Made by a program: the position numbers and the translations under genes. Shown one piece after another: positions 1 to 5,554 of a stretch of 5,554 bases of DNA. This stretch comes from Balneolales bacterium (lineage in GTDB: Bacteria; Bacteroidota; Rhodothermia; Balneolales; Balneolaceae). The notes under the pieces are model-generated. The model saw only the letters and a program-made list of their open reading frames with translations, was not told the DNA's origin and did no database searches. The stretch's first letter is position 1. Each line of letters begins with the position of its first letter. The stretch lies in NCBI GenBank assembly GCA_022360375.1, contig JAKSCW010000269.1, positions 1 to 5,554 of the forward strand, written 5' to 3'.

Positions 1-206
1 CATTACAAGGGAATGTGAATCCAAGCGCATTGGCAGGTGGTATTTGGGAGGCACTGATAACTACCGCAGCGGGATTGATTGTAGGTTTGATCGCCTTTGG
101 CTTCTACAATTTCCTGTTGGGTCGTATCAACCGTTCCATATTCGAGCTTGAAAATGCTTCGGCAGACTTTATCGATCTGCTTCAATCTCCAGCTCCAAAA
201 AACTAA
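1..206 (+). CDS. exbB: MotA/TolQ/ExbB proton channel family protein, C-terminal end (5' truncated by window)
   Basis: This is the last 67 residues of an inner-membrane proton-channel subunit. With ExbD it forms the complex that uses the proton gradient to energise TonB. The reading frame is already open at base 3 and runs to TAA at 204-206, so the true start lies upstream. The in-frame GTG at 15 falls inside the conserved region and is not a credible start. The fragment holds the final family transmembrane helix: the stretch GGIWEALITTAAGLIVGL matches the G-I-x-E-A-L-x-T-T-A-x-G-L signature, with pore-lining Thr residues, and is followed by FGFYNFLLGR. A short cytoplasmic tail ends in APKN. 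The next gene, exbD, starts 3 nt after the stop, which indicates co-transcription and probably translational coupling. TolQ is the alternative name in the same family. The tonB-type third gene, with no pal or tolB in view, favours ExbB. Confidence 0.9.
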   Translation, partial: LQGNVNPSALAGGIWEALITTAAGLIVGLIAFGFYNFLLGRINRSIFELENASADFIDLLQSPAPKN

Positions 207-209
207 GCT

Positions 210-626
210 ATGGCTCGCGATTTCAGACGAGGAGACAAACGACTTCCCCCGCTCACGCTGTTTTCACAGTCGTCGTTAACGGATATTGTGTTGCTGCTTC
301 TTATTTTTTTCCTGCTCACTTCTTCATTTGTTACCAATTTCGGTATCCAGGTGAATATTCCGCGAGCGGAAAGTGGCGCCGTAACTGACTCAGAATACAT
401 ATCTGTTGCGATCACCAACGATGGTCAGTTTTATGTAGATGGAGAATTAACGGCGCGAGGATCTTTGGCAGCTGCAATTCGTGAAGCACGTAATAATAAA
501 CCGGAGGGAATGATCGTACTAAGGGCAGATAAAGATGCAACGGTAGACGATGCTGTGCGGGTGTTGAATATCGGTAAAGCACTAAACCTTCGGTTAATTA
601 TGGCCACCGAACAAGGAGCGTTATAA
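210..626 (+). CDS. exbD: ExbD/TolR family biopolymer transport protein
   Basis: This is a complete 138-residue protein, the usual length for ExbD (about 140). It pairs with ExbB in the inner membrane and carries protons through the ExbB pore to drive TonB. A short basic cytoplasmic N-terminus (RRGDKR) leads into one transmembrane helix at about residues 23-42. The proton-carrying Asp sits at its start (SLTD, Asp25, the same number as in E. coli ExbD). Residues 43-138 form the periplasmic domain, with the family pattern VNIPRAESG, then IVLRADKDATVDDAVRVLN, and a final LRLIMATE. The ATG at 210 follows the exbB stop by 3 nt. No Shine-Dalgarno is visible, so initiation probably depends on coupling to exbB. 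The stop at 624-626 is 3 nt before the tonB-type start. TolR is the main alternative; the neighbouring TonB-type gene supports ExbD. Confidence 0.93.
   Translation: MARDFRRGDKRLPPLTLFSQSSLTDIVLLLLIFFLLTSSFVTNFGIQVNIPRAESGAVTDSEYISVAITNDGQFYVDGELTARGSLAAAIREARNNKPEGMIVLRADKDATVDDAVRVLNIGKALNLRLIMATEQGAL
613..618 (+). promoter_or_regulatory. Shine-Dalgarno site for the tonB-type gene
   Basis: The sequence AAGGAG lies inside the last codons of exbD, 11 nt before the ATG at 630. It is the clearest ribosome-binding site in the window and supports 630 as the start of the third operon gene. Confidence 0.6.
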
Positions 627-629
627 CTT

Positions 630-1445
630 ATGAGTAATTTCACCAAAGACGACCAACGTGCCCTCTTCGGCACACTTGGAATCGCAGTGGTTCTGCTGGG
701 ATTCTCGCTTTGGTATACCATTGATATGAGCATGAATACCCGGCCCTCATTTATAGAAGTTGAATTCGGGGAATTCCAAACAGGAAGGCTCACCCAGTTT
801 TCAGAAATTCAGGAAGAAGAAGTGGCTACCCGCCCGAACCCTTCTGAAGTAGAAACTGAAGATCCGGTTGAGGAAGCCCCTGAACCGGAAGAAGTACCTG
901 AAACTCCTTCTGAAGAAAATACCAAACCGGTAGATCTTCCTGACGAGGTAGAAGAAGTTGTTGAAGAGGCGATTGAGACCCCGATAACTGAAGAAATTGA
1001 CCCAACTCAAAATTCCGAAGAAAGTATTCAGGAGGAAGTGGAAATTGCTCCGGTCGCTCAGCAGGATATAGAAACCCAGGAAGGTGCTGAAGAAAGTGGA
1101 GATACCGAAGGAGTAACCGGGGACACTGATTCTGATCAGGGGGTTGGAAACGATGATGAAAAATCGGCCCCCTATGAACTTCGCTGGGAAGGAGATTTAG
1201 AACGGGCTCCTATGGTTCAGCCCCTTCCTACCAACAATGCCAATACCGAAGCTACCATTACTGTACGTTTTGAAGTTCGTCCTAACGGAACCGTTGGGCG
1301 GATTATCCCGCTTCGCAAAATGAACCCTGAGTTAGAAACCGAAGTGATGAGCACCCTGCGCACGTGGCGCTTTTCCCGGCTTCCCAGTGGGGCTCCACAA
1401 ACCAATCAATGGGGGGTAATTACCTTCCGTTTTGTGTTCGACTAA
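630..1445 (+). CDS. tonB: TonB family energy transducer with acidic periplasmic linker
   Basis: This 271-residue protein is the likely partner of the ExbB-ExbD motor, spanning the periplasm to energise outer-membrane receptors. It has three parts. Residues about 11-33 are one transmembrane helix (LFGTLGIAVVLLGFSLWY) after a short cytoplasmic N-terminus. Residues about 60-178 are a low-complexity linker rich in Glu, Asp and Pro. Residues about 183-271 are a TonB C-terminal domain, recognised by ITVRFEVRPNGTVGRI, then NPELETEVMSTLRTWRF and a final WGVITFRFVFD, which follow the usual strand-helix-strand order and the W-R-F signature. The linker differs from the Pro-Glu/Pro-Lys linker of classical TonB: by hand count about 44 of 118 residues are acidic and 3 basic. 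The helix lacks the His of the E. coli TonB Ser-x3-His motif, and I see no His in the whole protein. The start is supported by AAGGAG upstream and the 3-nt gap after exbD. A TolA-like role is possible but the C-domain reads as TonB. Confidence 0.88.
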   Translation: MSNFTKDDQRALFGTLGIAVVLLGFSLWYTIDMSMNTRPSFIEVEFGEFQTGRLTQFSEIQEEEVATRPNPSEVETEDPVEEAPEPEEVPETPSEENTKPVDLPDEVEEVVEEAIETPITEEIDPTQNSEESIQEEVEIAPVAQQDIETQEGAEESGDTEGVTGDTDSDQGVGNDDEKSAPYELRWEGDLERAPMVQPLPTNNANTEATITVRFEVRPNGTVGRIIPLRKMNPELETEVMSTLRTWRFSRLPSGAPQTNQWGVITFRFVFD

Positions 1446-1544
1446 GCCCTTCACAACTTTTTACCGATCTCTTGCTTCTGAATACCTACTTTCGGTAATT
1501 CTAACCTCGCTCTTCACCATTAAACTTTAGTAAGGGATTAACTA
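1446..1544 (+). promoter_or_regulatory. Leader between the tonB operon and the propeller gene
   Basis: This 99-nt gap probably holds the end of the upstream transcript and the promoter of the next gene, but neither is clear. TTACCGA (1461-1467) and TCGGTAA (1492-1498) form a 7-bp perfect inverted repeat with a 24-nt loop and no T-run after it, so it is at best a weak terminator. TAAACTTTAG (1521-1530) loosely resembles the Bacteroidota -7 element TAnnTTTG, without a TTG at the right distance upstream. AAGGGA (1532-1537), 7 nt before the ATG at 1545, is a plausible ribosome-binding site. Read-through from the exbB-exbD-tonB operon cannot be excluded. Confidence 0.3.
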
Positions 1545-4500
1545 ATGAAACGAACTTCAATTTTGAGCTTAGCCCTCCTTTTTTTGTTATTTCTAGCCGG
1601 AAATGCACAGGCGCAAACCTTTGGCCATGGTGCGGAAACTGATAACCCGGCATTTGAAGAATCTATGTTCAAGGATCTTAATTACCGGAACATCGGGCCA
1701 TTCCGTGGTGGCCGTTCGGTTGCAGTAGCCGGTCATGACGATCAACCATATACCTACTACACCGGGTTTACTGGCGGTGGGGTGTACAAAACCGAAAACG
1801 GTGGAAACACCTGGATCAACATTACAGACGATTACTTCAGAACCGGGTCGGTGGGAGCGATTGATGTAGCAGATTCGGATCCTAATGTGATTTATGTAGG
1901 TATGGGTGAAACAGATATTCGTGGAAATATGAGCGCCGGGGATGGGATGTATCGCTCTACCGATGAAGGAAAAACGTGGACGTACCTGGGAATGGGAGAA
2001 AGCCGGTTCATTGGGGATATTGAAATTCACCCGACCAACCCGGATGTGGTTTGGATTGCGGCAATGGGAAAACTATTTGGTGGAGAAGGAAATTCGGTTC
2101 GAGGAGTGTACAAAACAACCGATGGTGGCGAGACCTGGAATAACGTATTATTCCGTGATAATAACACAGGGGCAGTAGATATAGCTGTTGATCCTAAGAA
2201 CCCCCGGATTCTATATGCTACGATGTGGGAGGCATATCGGAACCCATGGGAAATGAGTAGTGGCGGGCCTGGTTCAGGACTGTTCAAAAGTACGGATGGT
2301 GGTGAAAGCTGGACAGAAATTACCAAAAACCCGGGCATGCCTAAGGGAATGGTAGGCAAGATTGGGGTTTCAGTTTCTCCTGTGGATTCTGATCGGGTTT
2401 GGGCAATCGTAGAAAATGCCCGGGGTGGGGGATTATTCCTTTCTGATGATGCCGGCAAAACCTGGACCAGAACCAGCGCGGACCGAAATCTTCGCCAAAG
2501 AGCCTGGTACTATTCTAAGGTAATTGCCGATCCGGGAAATAAGGACGTGGTTTACGTGTTAAATGTTGGTTTCTGGAAATCGACCGATGGAGGCAAGAAT
2601 TTTACCCGGTACAGAACCCCCCATGCTGATCACCATGATTTATGGATTGCTTCTAACGATCCTCAACGAATGGTGGTAGGAAATGACGGTGGTGGCCAGG
2701 TTTCCTACAATGGAGGGGTAAGCTGGTCATCGTATCACACCTCAGCAACGGCCCAGATTTACCAGGTGACAACCGACAATCAATTCCCTTACATGATTTA
2801 TGGGGCACAACAGGATAATTCAACGTTTGCCATTCGTAACCGAACTGCCGGTGGAAGTATTACCGAAAATGATTGGTGGCGGGTAGCTGGTGGTGAAAGC
2901 GGGTACATCGCTCCCGATCCTGAAAACCCGAACATAACCTACGGTGGAAGCTATGGGGGATATTTAAATAAGTACAATCATGAACTCGGGCTAAGCGACC
3001 GCATTGATGTTTGGCCGGATAACCCTATGGGTGCCGGCGCTGAAGATTTGAAATACCGGTTCCAATGGACTTTTCCGATCATCATTTCTCCTCATAACCC
3101 GGATGTGTTGTACGCTACTTCGCAGCACGTGCATCGGTCTACCGATGAGGGAATGAGCTGGGAGGATATCAGCCCTGATTTAACCCGGAATGACAAGGAA
3201 AAGCAGGGTGAATCCGGCGGACCAATCACCAAAGACGATACCTCGGTTGAGTATTACAACACGATTTTTACTTTTGTAGAATCGGCCATAGAACCCGGGT
3301 TACTGTGGGCAGGTTCAGATGATGGTTTAATTCATATCAGCCGCGATAACGGAGAAACGTGGGATAATGTTACTCCACGCGGGCTTCCGGAAGCGATGAT
3401 CAGCATTTTGGATGCTTCTCATCATGATGCAGGAACTGCGTATTTTGCAGCAACACGCTATAAGTTTGGTGACTTCCAGCCCATGATTTACCGAACTACC
3501 AACTATGGACGCAGCTGGGATAAAATTACCGATGGAATCCCGGATATGGACTTTACCCGCGTGGTCCGGGAAGACCCAAACAAATCAGGGTTGTTGTATG
3601 CAGGTACTGAAACGGGAATGTATATTTCGTTCAATGCTGGTGACGACTGGCAATCTCTTCAGTTAAATCTTCCCCCGGTTCCGATTACAGACTTAGCGGT
3701 GCACAAACGGGATAAAGATTTAATCGTGGCTACCCAGGGACGATCGTTCTGGGTACTGGATGACCTTCCGGTACTACACCAAATGACGGAGGAAATTGCA
3801 GAAGCAGATGTTCATCTGTTTGATCCGGAAGATCCCTACCTGTTTGGAAGCGGCTTTGGGGGTGGAAGTGCGATTACAAACGGTCAAAATCCGCCTGCAG
3901 GTGCGGTAGTTTATTTTACCTTAGCAGAAGAGCAGGAAGAAGAAATTAAAATTGAATTTCTGGATATGCGTGGAAACGTCATTCAAACCTATTCCAGCAA
4001 GGAGGATGCACAAGGCCGCCAGGTTCGTGAATCGAATATGTTTTATGAAGAAGAAGGCCAAACCCGGCGAACCGTGGTCCCAAATGAGGCAGGGTTGAAT
4101 AAGTTTTCCTGGAACCTGACGTATCCTGGGGTTACTAATATAGATGGGCGTCAGATTTTGTGGGCCGGAAATACGAGCGGGCCACGGGCCGTTCCGGGTA
4201 CGTACCAGGTTCGTATGTATATTGCAGATGAAATGGTGGGTCAACACGATTTCGACGTGATGAAGGATCCCCGGCTGGTTGATGTAACCCAGGAAGACCT
4301 GGTTGCTCAGTTTGAATTGGTTCAAACCATCAACGCGAAGTTGGATACCACGCATAAATCCATTAATCGAATTCGGGAAGTTACGGCCGAAATGAAAGAA
4401 TTAGTGGATGAGATGGGTGATAATGAAGAACTGAAAACCAAAGTAAGCGACTTTACCTTTGCAATTGCCGAAATAGAGCAGCAACTGATGCAAACCAAAG

Positions 4501-4736
4501 CGGAAGCCACCCAGGATGTGCTCAATTTCCCGATTAAGCTGAACAACAAACTTGCGGCATTGAAGAGCACGGTTGCTACAGGGTATGGGCGCCCCACGGC
4601 ACAACAGTATGCGGTGTTCGAAGATTTAGCGGCTAAAGTAGATGTTCAATTAAATAAGCTGAATGCCATCTGGAGTGGGGAGTACGAAACCATCATCGAA
4701 GAATTCGAAAACCCCACGGTTCCGATAAATCGATAG
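1545..4736 (+). CDS. Exported Asp-box (BNR/VPS10-like) beta-propeller protein
   Basis: This 1063-residue secreted or periplasmic protein belongs to the large group annotated as VPS10/sortilin-like or glycosyl-hydrolase BNR-repeat proteins. Its substrate is unknown and no enzyme activity can be claimed. Residues 1-23 are a Sec signal peptide: MKR, a hydrophobic stretch rich in Leu and Phe, and likely signal peptidase I cleavage after AQA. About eleven Asp-box motifs, near S/T-x-D-x-G-x-T-W, start around residues 82, 137, 190, 248, 299, 345, 387, 531, 598, 650 and 694. They recur every 42-67 residues except for a gap at 395-530, as expected for propeller blades. Family hallmarks include NIGPFRGGR (49-57), VGNDGGG (378-384) and YGAQQDNST (419-427). 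Residues about 785-910 look like a beta-sandwich, with EFLDMRGNVI and an AVPGTYQVRMYI strand. Residues about 915-1045 are charged and helical, probably coiled coil. The ATG is supported by AAGGGA upstream and the signal peptide. A true sialidase is unlikely, since no F/Y-R-I-P motif is seen. Confidence 0.88.
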   Translation: MKRTSILSLALLFLLFLAGNAQAQTFGHGAETDNPAFEESMFKDLNYRNIGPFRGGRSVAVAGHDDQPYTYYTGFTGGGVYKTENGGNTWINITDDYFRTGSVGAIDVADSDPNVIYVGMGETDIRGNMSAGDGMYRSTDEGKTWTYLGMGESRFIGDIEIHPTNPDVVWIAAMGKLFGGEGNSVRGVYKTTDGGETWNNVLFRDNNTGAVDIAVDPKNPRILYATMWEAYRNPWEMSSGGPGSGLFKSTDGGESWTEITKNPGMPKGMVGKIGVSVSPVDSDRVWAIVENARGGGLFLSDDAGKTWTRTSADRNLRQRAWYYSKVIADPGNKDVVYVLNVGFWKSTDGGKNFTRYRTPHADHHDLWIASNDPQRMVVGNDGGGQVSYNGGVSWSSYHTSATAQIYQVTTDNQFPYMIYGAQQDNSTFAIRNRTAGGSITENDWWRVAGGESGYIAPDPENPNITYGGSYGGYLNKYNHELGLSDRIDVWPDNPMGAGAEDLKYRFQWTFPIIISPHNPDVLYATSQHVHRSTDEGMSWEDISPDLTRNDKEKQGESGGPITKDDTSVEYYNTIFTFVESAIEPGLLWAGSDDGLIHISRDNGETWDNVTPRGLPEAMISILDASHHDAGTAYFAATRYKFGDFQPMIYRTTNYGRSWDKITDGIPDMDFTRVVREDPNKSGLLYAGTETGMYISFNAGDDWQSLQLNLPPVPITDLAVHKRDKDLIVATQGRSFWVLDDLPVLHQMTEEIAEADVHLFDPEDPYLFGSGFGGGSAITNGQNPPAGAVVYFTLAEEQEEEIKIEFLDMRGNVIQTYSSKEDAQGRQVRESNMFYEEEGQTRRTVVPNEAGLNKFSWNLTYPGVTNIDGRQILWAGNTSGPRAVPGTYQVRMYIADEMVGQHDFDVMKDPRLVDVTQEDLVAQFELVQTINAKLDTTHKSINRIREVTAEMKELVDEMGDNEELKTKVSDFTFAIAEIEQQLMQTKAEATQDVLNFPIKLNNKLAALKSTVATGYGRPTAQQYAVFEDLAAKVDVQLNKLNAIWSGEYETIIEEFENPTVPINR

Positions 4737-4746
4737 TGACTTCTTT

Positions 4747-4780
4747 GTAAGGGCGCATTGCTGCTATAATACGCCCTTAC
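4747..4780. terminator. Hairpin between convergent genes, probable bidirectional terminator
   Basis: GTAAGGGCG (4747-4755) and CGCCCTTAC (4772-4780) form a perfect 9-bp inverted repeat with a 16-nt loop. It lies between the stop of the propeller gene (4734-4736) and the stop of the minus-strand phosphorylase fragment (4803-4805), the expected place for a shared terminator. No T-run follows either arm in the direction of transcription, so it is not a textbook intrinsic terminator. It may act with Rho or protect 3' ends. Confidence 0.6.
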
Positions 4781-4802
4781 GTATTCGTACGCATTGCCTT
4801 GA

Positions 4803-5180
4803 TCAAGAAATTGCTTCTCCCGGCAAGTTCACCTGTTCTGATTGCCAGATTTCGTCGTTGTAATCTTTAATGGTTCGGTCGCTGCTGAATTTCCCTACCT
4901 TGGCTACGTTGATGATGGCTTTGCGATTCCATTCATTCTGGTCGCGGTAGAGTTTCTCTACTTTTTCCTGTTCTTTTACATACGCTTCATAGTCGGCCAA
5001 TACCATAAAATAATCGCCCTGGTGAAGTAGTGCATCAATAATGGGTTGGAACAGGTTCTTTTGTTCCGGGGAGAAAAACCCATCGCGGATTTGATCCAAC
5101 GCACGTCTCAGCTCTGCATTTTTGTGGTAATACACATTTGGATCGTAGCCGGCACGACGTAACTCCTGCTGATCGCCCTC
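4803..5180 (-). pseudogene. glgP: Glycogen/starch phosphorylase, C-terminal fragment (5' part missing)
   Basis: Glycogen phosphorylase releases glucose-1-phosphate from alpha-1,4-glucans in the cytoplasm using pyridoxal phosphate. Only about the last 125 of roughly 800-850 residues are present. Reading from the minus strand, the clear family stretch is QELRRAGYDPNVYYHKNAEL, then FFSPEQKNLFQPIIDALL, GDYFMVLADYEAYV, EWNRKAIINVAK and the diagnostic C-terminal SSDRTIKDYNDEIW, close to the E. coli GlgP end as I recall it. The stop is TGA at 4805-4803. The expected upstream element, an N-I-F-I-F-G-like strand, is absent: before about 5180 the frame reads LLRLFDWEHEG and then antisense of a methyltransferase. 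The frame stays open to a GTG at 5327, but that extension is not phosphorylase-like. The pyridoxal-phosphate lysine and catalytic core lie in the missing part, so the fragment alone cannot be an active enzyme. It may be a truncated gene or the intact end of a gene cut by an assembly join. Confidence 0.85.
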
Positions 5181-5190
5181 ATGCTCCCAA
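5172..5190. other. Breakpoint between glgP fragment and methyltransferase gene
   Basis: Phosphorylase similarity on the minus strand ends at about 5172-5180, and methyltransferase coding on the plus strand begins at about 5181. By hand count GC is about 45% over 4801-5160 and about 55% over 5221-5554. No terminal inverted repeat, transposase piece, tRNA or target duplication is visible at the join. Only one side of any inserted segment is in the window, so a duplication could not be tested. The exact base is uncertain by ten or so nucleotides. Confidence 0.65.
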
Positions 5191-5554
5191 TCAAACAATC
5201 TCAGAAGAGCCGACGGGCCAAGTTGTTGGCGGTCATCGATCCGGCACATCAGGAAGGTCTGGAGATTGGCCCACTGGATCGTCCCATAATCACGCGGGAT
5301 ATGGGCCCAGTCCGCTATTTGGATCACGCCTCGACCGAGGCGTTACGCGCCAAATACCGGGATGATTCCAGCGTTGATATCAGCAAGATCGTAGAGGTCG
5401 ACTATATATGGGGGAACGAGAACCCATTCCCGACGAAGTCCGGACAGAACAAGTTTGACTACGTGCTAGCCTCGCATGTCGTCGAGCACGTGCCGGACTT
5501 GATTGGCTGGCTTAAAGAGATTCACTCGGTACTACGCGTCGGGGGTATCCTATC
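5181..5554 (+). CDS. Class I SAM-dependent methyltransferase, N-terminal part (3' truncated by window)
   Basis: The first 124 codons of a methyltransferase with a Rossmann-like fold are present; it would transfer a methyl group from S-adenosylmethionine to an unknown acceptor. From the ATG the protein begins MLPIKQSQKSRRAKLL, followed by motif I, GLEIGPLDRPI (residues about 26-36), the SAM-binding loop. Next come VRYLDHASTEALRAKY, with an acidic residue after the second strand, and IVEVDYIWG. The frame then shows FDYVLASHVVEHVPDLIGWL and EIHSVLRVGG, the strand-4 and helix region typical of methyltransferase domains 11/12, before the window ends. An in-frame stop (TAA, 5160-5162) bounds the frame and the ATG at 5181 is the first ATG after it. 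No Shine-Dalgarno or promoter is visible, because the sequence just upstream belongs to the phosphorylase fragment. The real start could therefore be missing. GC is higher than in the neighbours. Homologues I recall often sit in glycan or surface-polysaccharide clusters, but the context here cannot test that. Confidence 0.82.
   Translation, partial: MLPIKQSQKSRRAKLLAVIDPAHQEGLEIGPLDRPIITRDMGPVRYLDHASTEALRAKYRDDSSVDISKIVEVDYIWGNENPFPTKSGQNKFDYVLASHVVEHVPDLIGWLKEIHSVLRVGGIL

Noticed and set aside
801..1010. Minus-strand open frame rich in Phe and Arg.
   Set aside because: It is the antisense of the GAA/GAG-rich acidic linker of the tonB-type gene and has no ribosome-binding site or family signature.
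1593..2458. Two long minus-strand open frames (1593-2030 and 2027-2458).
   Set aside because: Both are antisense to well-supported propeller codons containing Asp-boxes, and their translations resemble no protein family.
1545..4736. Sialidase or other glycoside hydrolase activity for the propeller protein.
   Set aside because: Asp-boxes are structural and shared by many proteins; no F/Y-R-I-P motif or recognisable catalytic residues were found.
4745..4770. TTGTAA and TATAAT resembling a sigma-70 promoter.
   Set aside because: The spacing is only 14 nt, the TATAAT lies in the loop of the intergenic hairpin, and no plus-strand gene follows before the methyltransferase.
4754..4797. Direct repeat of CGCATTGC at 4754-4761 and 4790-4797.
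   Set aside because: Two 8-bp copies in a short intergenic gap are too little to suggest an attachment site or repeat family.
5181..5327. Minus-strand extension of the phosphorylase fragment to a GTG at 5327, giving a longer open frame.
   Set aside because: These about 49 residues show no phosphorylase similarity and lie antisense to a convincing methyltransferase frame.
5326..5343. Palindrome ACGCCTCG-AC-CGAGGCGT, 8-bp arms with a 2-nt centre.
   Set aside because: It lies inside the methyltransferase coding sequence (codons for H-A-S-T-E-A) and is explained by conserved residues and high-GC codons; no other copy is seen.
5138..5365. Plus-strand open frame beginning MDRSRHDVTPADRPHAP.
   Set aside because: It straddles the breakpoint, overlaps both the phosphorylase fragment and the methyltransferase in another frame, and has no recognisable motif.

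Overview
The window looks like chromosomal DNA from a Gram-negative bacterium of the Bacteroidota/Rhodothermota/Balneolota type. This placement is an inference. It rests on a compact exbB-exbD-tonB cluster, a large secreted Asp-box propeller protein of a kind common in those phyla, weak Shine-Dalgarno sites before several genes, and a TonB linker that is acidic instead of Pro/Lys-rich, which would suit a marine or halophilic Balneolaceae-like host. No rRNA, tRNA, CRISPR array or insertion sequence was found.

Layout: (1) 1-1445, plus strand: a tight operon with the 3' end of exbB, a complete exbD and a complete tonB-family gene, separated by 3-nt gaps. It encodes an inner-membrane proton channel and the protein that carries its energy to outer-membrane transporters. 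(2) 1446-1544: a short leader with no strong promoter or terminator. (3) 1545-4736, plus strand: one 1063-residue exported protein with about eleven Asp-box (BNR/VPS10-like) repeats, a beta-sandwich-like region and a helical C-terminus. (4) 4737-4802: a convergent intergenic gap with a 9-bp perfect hairpin. (5) 4803 to about 5180, minus strand: the C-terminal ~125 residues of a glycogen/starch phosphorylase, whose similarity stops abruptly. (6) About 5181-5554, plus strand: the start of a class I SAM-dependent methyltransferase that runs off the window.

The most notable point is the junction near 5172-5190. The phosphorylase is broken there and the methyltransferase begins within about ten bases. 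By hand count, GC rises from about 45% (4801-5160) to about 55% (5221-5554). This is either a genuine rearrangement or insertion that destroyed glgP, or a chimeric join in the assembly. The sequence alone cannot decide, but the lack of promoter space and ribosome-binding site before the methyltransferase makes a chimera at least as likely. I see no convincing new multi-gene system here.
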